Origin: Limnobacter humi
GTDB taxonomy: Bacteria; Pseudomonadota; Gammaproteobacteria; Burkholderiales; Burkholderiaceae_B
Assembly: GCF_024518835.1 (NCBI RefSeq)
Contig: NZ_JANIGO010000001.1
Location: 248,001-312,000, forward strand
Length of the DNA stretch: 64,000 nt
Direction: 5' to 3'
The position numbers were made by a program, and so were the translations under genes. The notes beneath the pieces were generated by a model. That model was not told where the DNA came from. It did not search any database and saw only the letters and a list, made by a program, of their open reading frames with translations. Of this stretch, positions 60,904-64,000 are shown piece after piece; position 1 is the stretch's first letter; each line of letters opens with the position of its first letter.

Positions 60904-61823
60904 CCGGCGGTGCATCCATAGCAGTGCTCACCCACAATCACCTCGATGTCGTTCAGCGCATGCTGGCTTAATGCGGCCAACGTCAGCGCCCGGCCTTGGC
61001 CATCCCGCACCGGCCAACGCAATTGCTGGTTGAAGTCGCAATCGTAGAGCACGCCCTCGTAGTCCACCGACACCAGGCTGCGGCACATCACTGCGGCCAG
61101 GTTGTCCTCCCGATAAGCGGCTTTGAGGGTATTCAAATAGCCATCGAACGTGCCTTTGCTCACCAGCGTGCTGCCAAAGCGGGCAATCGGCATGTTGGTG
61201 ATGGTCACCAACCGGTTAAAAACCACCCCAAACTTCTCAAACAGCACGCGCTTGTAATCGGCCTCCAGGCTTTGTTGAGGTGGTGGCAACACCGGGCCTT
61301 GCGGGTTGAACACCAAATTGAGCGACCGATCCTTGCCGTAGCCCAAGGCATTCAGCATCAGCAGGCCGCGAATACTTGCATCAAACACGCCTTTGCCGCG
61401 CTGGCGGTCCACATTGTCTTCCAGGTAACACGGCAATGACGCGTAAATCTCGACGTCATGGTCTGCCAAAAACTGCGCCAGGTCTTCATAACCTGGTTCG
61501 CACAAAATGGTGAGGTTGCACCGGTCAACCACGTGGACGCCCGCCCGTCGTGCAGCACTCACCAGGCGTTTGAAACGCGGGTTCATTTCAGGTGCACCGC
61601 CGGTCAGGTCCAGTGTCTTCACCCAGCCCTGCTTCATCAAGGCGATCAGTTGGTCAATCTGCTCGTCCTGCATCAGCTCTGTTCGTTTGGGGCCGGCATC
61701 CACATGACAGTGGGTACAACTTTGGTTGCACAGGTAACCCAGATTGACCTGCAAGGTTTCCAGGTTCAAACGTTTGACCGCGGGGAATTGGGTGGACTTC
61801 AACAAATGAACAACTGAATGCAT
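60867..61823 (-). CDS. arsS: Radical SAM protein ArsS (arsenosugar biosynthesis), Cys form
   Basis: Radical SAM enzyme of 318 residues. The cluster motif is CNQSCTHCHVDAGP (CX3CX2C, Cys at about 32-39), TGGAPEMNP is the SAM-binding Gly motif, and SLPCYLEDNVDRQRGKGVF and LVFNPQGPVLPP are family stretches. The C-terminus HCYGCTAGQGSSCGGA is Cys rich. In many relatives one of these positions is selenocysteine; here all are TGC or other sense codons. The family attaches 5'-deoxyadenosyl to methylated arsenic. Divergent from thiS; no ars genes lie nearby. Confidence 0.88.
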   Translation of the reverse strand: MHSVVHLLKSTQFPAVKRLNLETLQVNLGYLCNQSCTHCHVDAGPKRTELMQDEQIDQLIALMKQGWVKTLDLTGGAPEMNPRFKRLVSAARRAGVHVVDRCNLTILCEPGYEDLAQFLADHDVEIYASLPCYLEDNVDRQRGKGVFDASIRGLLMLNALGYGKDRSLNLVFNPQGPVLPPPQQSLEADYKRVLFEKFGVVFNRLVTITNMPIARFGSTLVSKGTFDGYLNTLKAAYREDNLAAVMCRSLVSVDYEGVLYDCDFNQQLRWPVRDGQGRALTLAALSQHALNDIEVIVGEHCYGCTAGQGSSCGGALAA

Positions 61824-61955
61824 GGGTGCTCCGGAATGCGGTTGTGCGGTGAGATAATCCCAATCATGGTCTCAACCCGACGGGTGTTGAAGCCAAACTG
61901 TGTTGAAATAATCATCGCAATAATCATCTTAGCAAAATTCCAGCCTTTGCCTGCC

Positions 61956-62171
61956 ATGCCTTCAAGCTTGATTTCAATCGCCGTCAATGGTCAAACACAG
62001 GAAATACCGGAGGGGTCCAGCATCAGTTCGCTGCTGGAGCGCCTGGAGTTACAGGGCAAACGGATTGCAGTGGAAATGAACGGCGACATCGTGCCAAAAA
62101 GCCAGCATGCCCAGACGCTGCTGCAAGCTGGCGCGCAACTTGAAATTGTGGTGGCGGTGGGGGGCGGTTGA
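61956..62171 (+). CDS. thiS: Sulfur carrier protein ThiS
   Basis: Ubiquitin-like carrier of 71 residues whose C-terminal Gly is thiocarboxylated to give sulfur to the thiazole of thiamine. The N-terminus is [20 protein letters not shown], then [20 protein letters not shown] and the required Gly-Gly end (VVAVGGG). ATG 61956 gives the family-typical length; longer upstream frames are not plausible. It precedes thiG by 44 bp. In the 132-bp upstream gap I find no TPP riboswitch; AATAATCATC occurs twice at 61907 and 61919. Confidence 0.9.
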   Translation: MPSSLISIAVNGQTQEIPEGSSISSLLERLELQGKRIAVEMNGDIVPKSQHAQTLLQAGAQLEIVVAVGGG

Positions 62172-62215
62172 CACCGCCCTCGCAACACCCGCCCATTACC
62201 TCAGGAGCAGTACCC

Positions 62216-63022
62216 ATGAACACATCCACACCCGACACCTGGCAAGTCGGTGACCGCCAGTTCTCCAGCCGCCTCTTGGTGGGCACTGGCAAATACGCCA
62301 GCCTTGAACAAACGCGCGAAGCCATCACGGCGAGCGGCGCTCAAATTGTCACCGTAGCAATCCGCCGCACCAACATTGGTCAAACGGCTGGCGAACCCAG
62401 TTTGCTCGATTATTTGCCGCCCAGCCAGTTCACTTACCTCCCCAACTCCGCTGGCTGTTACACCGCCGCCGATGCGGTTCGCACCCTGCGCCTGGGCCGG
62501 GAACTGCTGGACGGCCACAATCTGTGCAAACTCGAAGTATTGGGCGACCCCAACAACCTGTACCCCGACATGGAAGAAACCCTTGTGGCTGCCAAAACCC
62601 TGGTGGCCGACGGTTTTGATGTCATGGTGTACTGCTCGGACGACCCCATCTATGCCCGCAAACTGGAGGACGTGGGTTGCAAAGCCATCATGCCGCTGGC
62701 CTCGCTCATCGGTTCTGGCATGGGTATTCTGAACCCCTGGAACATCCACCTCATTTTGGAAAAAGCACAGGTGCCCGTGATTGTGGACGCCGGTGTGGGA
62801 ACAGCCTCCGATGCTGCGATCGCCATGGAAATGGGTTGTGCGGGCGTTCTGATGAACACAGCCATCGCCAAGGCGCAAAACCCTGTGGCGATGGCCCACG
62901 CCATGCGTCTGGCCACAGAGGCCGGTCGGCAGGCCTTCCTGGCAGGTAGAATGCCGAAAAAGTTTTACACCGCCAGCCCCTCCTCACCCGTGGAAGGGGT
63001 GATTCAATCCAGCACAAAATGA
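62216..63022 (+). CDS. thiG: Thiazole synthase
   Basis: TIM-barrel enzyme of 268 residues that forms the thiamine thiazole from DXP, dehydroglycine and ThiS thiocarboxylate. [66 protein letters not shown] (with the Schiff-base Lys), [15 protein letters not shown] and [20 protein letters not shown] are family blocks. ATG 62216 has CAGGAG upstream. It overlaps trmB by 4 bp. Confidence 0.96.
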   Translation: MNTSTPDTWQVGDRQFSSRLLVGTGKYASLEQTREAITASGAQIVTVAIRRTNIGQTAGEPSLLDYLPPSQFTYLPNSAGCYTAADAVRTLRLGRELLDGHNLCKLEVLGDPNNLYPDMEETLVAAKTLVADGFDVMVYCSDDPIYARKLEDVGCKAIMPLASLIGSGMGILNPWNIHLILEKAQVPVIVDAGVGTASDAAIAMEMGCAGVLMNTAIAKAQNPVAMAHAMRLATEAGRQAFLAGRMPKKFYTASPSSPVEGVIQSSTK

Positions 63023-63738
63023 CCCAAGACGCCAGCACGCCCGACGACAGCAACCCGTTTCGCAACAAGCACATCCGCAGTTTCGTCAAGCGGCGTGGCC
63101 ACATCTCCAGAGCGCAGGAACGCGCTGTTGAAGACGGCATGCCCAAATGGGGGCTGACCTACAACAAAACACCCATTGCTTTTGAGCAGGTGTGGGGCCG
63201 CAATGGCGCACCCAACTGGCTGGAAATTGGCTTTGGCATGGGTGAAACCACGGCAGCCATTGCCGCCGCGCACCCGCAGGTGAACTACCTCGGTGTTGAA
63301 ATTTACACGGCCGGCGTGGGGTCGCTTCTGAAAAAAATCGAAGAGCAAGGGCTGCAGAACATCCGCGTCATGTCGCACGACGTGGTGGAGGTGCTGGCCG
63401 ACATGATTCCCGATGGCAGCCTGGACAAAGTGTTGCTCTACTTTCCGGACCCCTGGCGAAAAAAGAAGCACCACAAGCGCCGCCTCATTCAACCTGAATT
63501 CGTGGCCAAACTGGCGCTGAAAATGAAGCCGGGCGGCATTTTGCATTGCGCCACAGACTGGGAAAACTATGCCCAGCACATGCTGGAGGTGTTGGACAAT
63601 GCACCCGACTGGCAGAACATGAACGGTGGCGGCTATTCCCCGCGGCCAGACGATCGGCCCCTGACCAAATTTGAAAACCGCGGCCTGAAACTGGGGCACG
63701 GCGTTTGGGACCTGCTATACAGCCGACGCACAGCCTGA
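63019..63738 (+). CDS. trmB: tRNA (guanine-N7-)-methyltransferase
   Basis: SAM enzyme of 239 residues that methylates G46 of tRNA. Motif I is [16 protein letters not shown] (about 74), [16 protein letters not shown] and [10 protein letters not shown] follow, and [20 protein letters not shown] (about 148) is the catalytic block unique to TrmB. The last part has [14 protein letters not shown] and [20 protein letters not shown]. Overlaps thiG by 4 bp. Confidence 0.95.
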   Translation: MTQDASTPDDSNPFRNKHIRSFVKRRGHISRAQERAVEDGMPKWGLTYNKTPIAFEQVWGRNGAPNWLEIGFGMGETTAAIAAAHPQVNYLGVEIYTAGVGSLLKKIEEQGLQNIRVMSHDVVEVLADMIPDGSLDKVLLYFPDPWRKKKHHKRRLIQPEFVAKLALKMKPGGILHCATDWENYAQHMLEVLDNAPDWQNMNGGGYSPRPDDRPLTKFENRGLKLGHGVWDLLYSRRTA

Positions 63739-63808
63739 CCCGCTTGCGGGATGTCTCGCGACACCATGCTTTGGTCTAATTGATGGGGTTGCACCTTGCC
63801 CATCGCCC

Positions 63809-64000
63809 ATGCACAAGCCACCTCATCCAGTCGAGCGCCCAGCGCTCGGTACAAGACGCGCACTGGTGTACTGCCTGTTGCCCCTCATGCTGGGCATGGG
63901 TGCTGCCTATTGGATCACTTTCCAGTGGCTGGTGCTTGGATTGATGAATGCCAACATGCCGAGCGCAGCCCTGCCACCAGCAACCCACTGGCTGGAGATG
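63809..64000 (+). CDS. N-terminal part of an unidentified membrane protein (runs off the window)
   Basis: An open frame of 64 codons from ATG 63809 to the right edge. It begins MHKPPHPVERPALGTRRALV, then a hydrophobic helix VYCLLPLMLGMGAAYWITF, then a short hydrophilic part. The basic n-region and single helix fit a membrane-anchored sensor or enzyme, but nothing more can be said. No strong ribosome binding site is visible, so the start may differ. Confidence 0.45.
   Translation, partial: MHKPPHPVERPALGTRRALVYCLLPLMLGMGAAYWITFQWLVLGLMNANMPSAALPPATHWLEM

Noticed and set aside
60867-60920. Selenocysteine codon at the arsS C-terminus
   Set aside because: The Cys-rich motif is encoded by TGC codons; no in-frame TGA precedes the stop.
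61818-61955. N-terminal extension of ThiS from an upstream start
   Set aside because: ThiS proteins are about 66-72 residues; ATG 61956 gives 71, and the upstream part looks like promoter DNA.
61824-61955. TPP riboswitch before thiS
   Set aside because: A TGAGA string is present, but none of the rest of the aptamer consensus.
1-64000. tRNA, rRNA, prophage or insertion sequence
   Set aside because: None could be recognised by reading; a tRNA search program was not available.

Overview
The window reads as chromosomal DNA of a Gram-negative betaproteobacterium, most likely Burkholderiales. A Limnobacter-like organism is my best guess from gene content and order; that is inference, since no rRNA gene is present. 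Genes are dense, with many 4-bp ATGA-type overlaps. Supporting signs are the ruvX-pyrR-pyrB-pyrC' order, an Ala/Lys/Pro-rich histone-like protein, MHS-family transport and two-component systems. I saw no tRNA, rRNA, CRISPR array, prophage or insertion sequence.

Layout. 1-7217: the end of a haloacid dehalogenase-like gene, a shortened KdpD-like kinase with a KdpE-like regulator, the potassium transporter kup, then a metallophosphatase overlapping a Ser/Thr kinase-universal stress protein fusion. 7218-7688: non-coding, with a long inverted repeat. 7689-12369: small membrane protein, MHS transporter, degenerate receiver protein, ATP-grasp enzyme, YHS lipoprotein. 12358-23217: the most notable region, a selenium locus. 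It has a PhnCDE-like ABC importer of the type associated with selenium oxyanions, egtD (hercynine synthesis), a methyltransferase, senA (selenoneine synthase), senB (selenosugar synthase), an oxidoreductase-SelD fusion and a TVP38-type membrane protein. Together these can take up selenium, make selenophosphate, a selenosugar and hercynine, and join them to selenoneine. The methyltransferase next to senA has no assigned step and is the best candidate for something undescribed.

23283-34296: a chemoreceptor, an FKBP isomerase, a cyanate uptake and hydrolysis operon (substrate-binding protein, permease, ATPase, cynS) preceded by a DJ-1/PfpI protein and a two-component system, the histone-like protein, a quinone reductase and a further LuxR-type regulator. 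34450-40792: a tetR-tolC-adaptor-RND pump operon with two candidate operators. 40849-45802: a 23S rRNA pseudouridine synthase, a membrane coiled-coil sensor and a PAS-GGDEF-EAL protein. 45810-48775: queD and queE, a 564-bp non-coding stretch with a candidate small RNA, and a phosphomannomutase.

48879-64000: mainly housekeeping genes. These are apaH, plsC, the pyr genes with an inactive dihydroorotase homologue, ruvX, yqgE, photolyase, an LprI-like protein, hemL-thiE-thiD, a 54-residue rubredoxin, a second membrane coiled-coil protein, the radical SAM gene arsS, thiS-thiG-trmB and the start of an unidentified membrane protein.

All functions are assigned by reading motifs and overall sequence resemblance; no database search was run. 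Start codons were chosen by visible ribosome binding sites and family-typical N-termini, and several are marked as uncertain.
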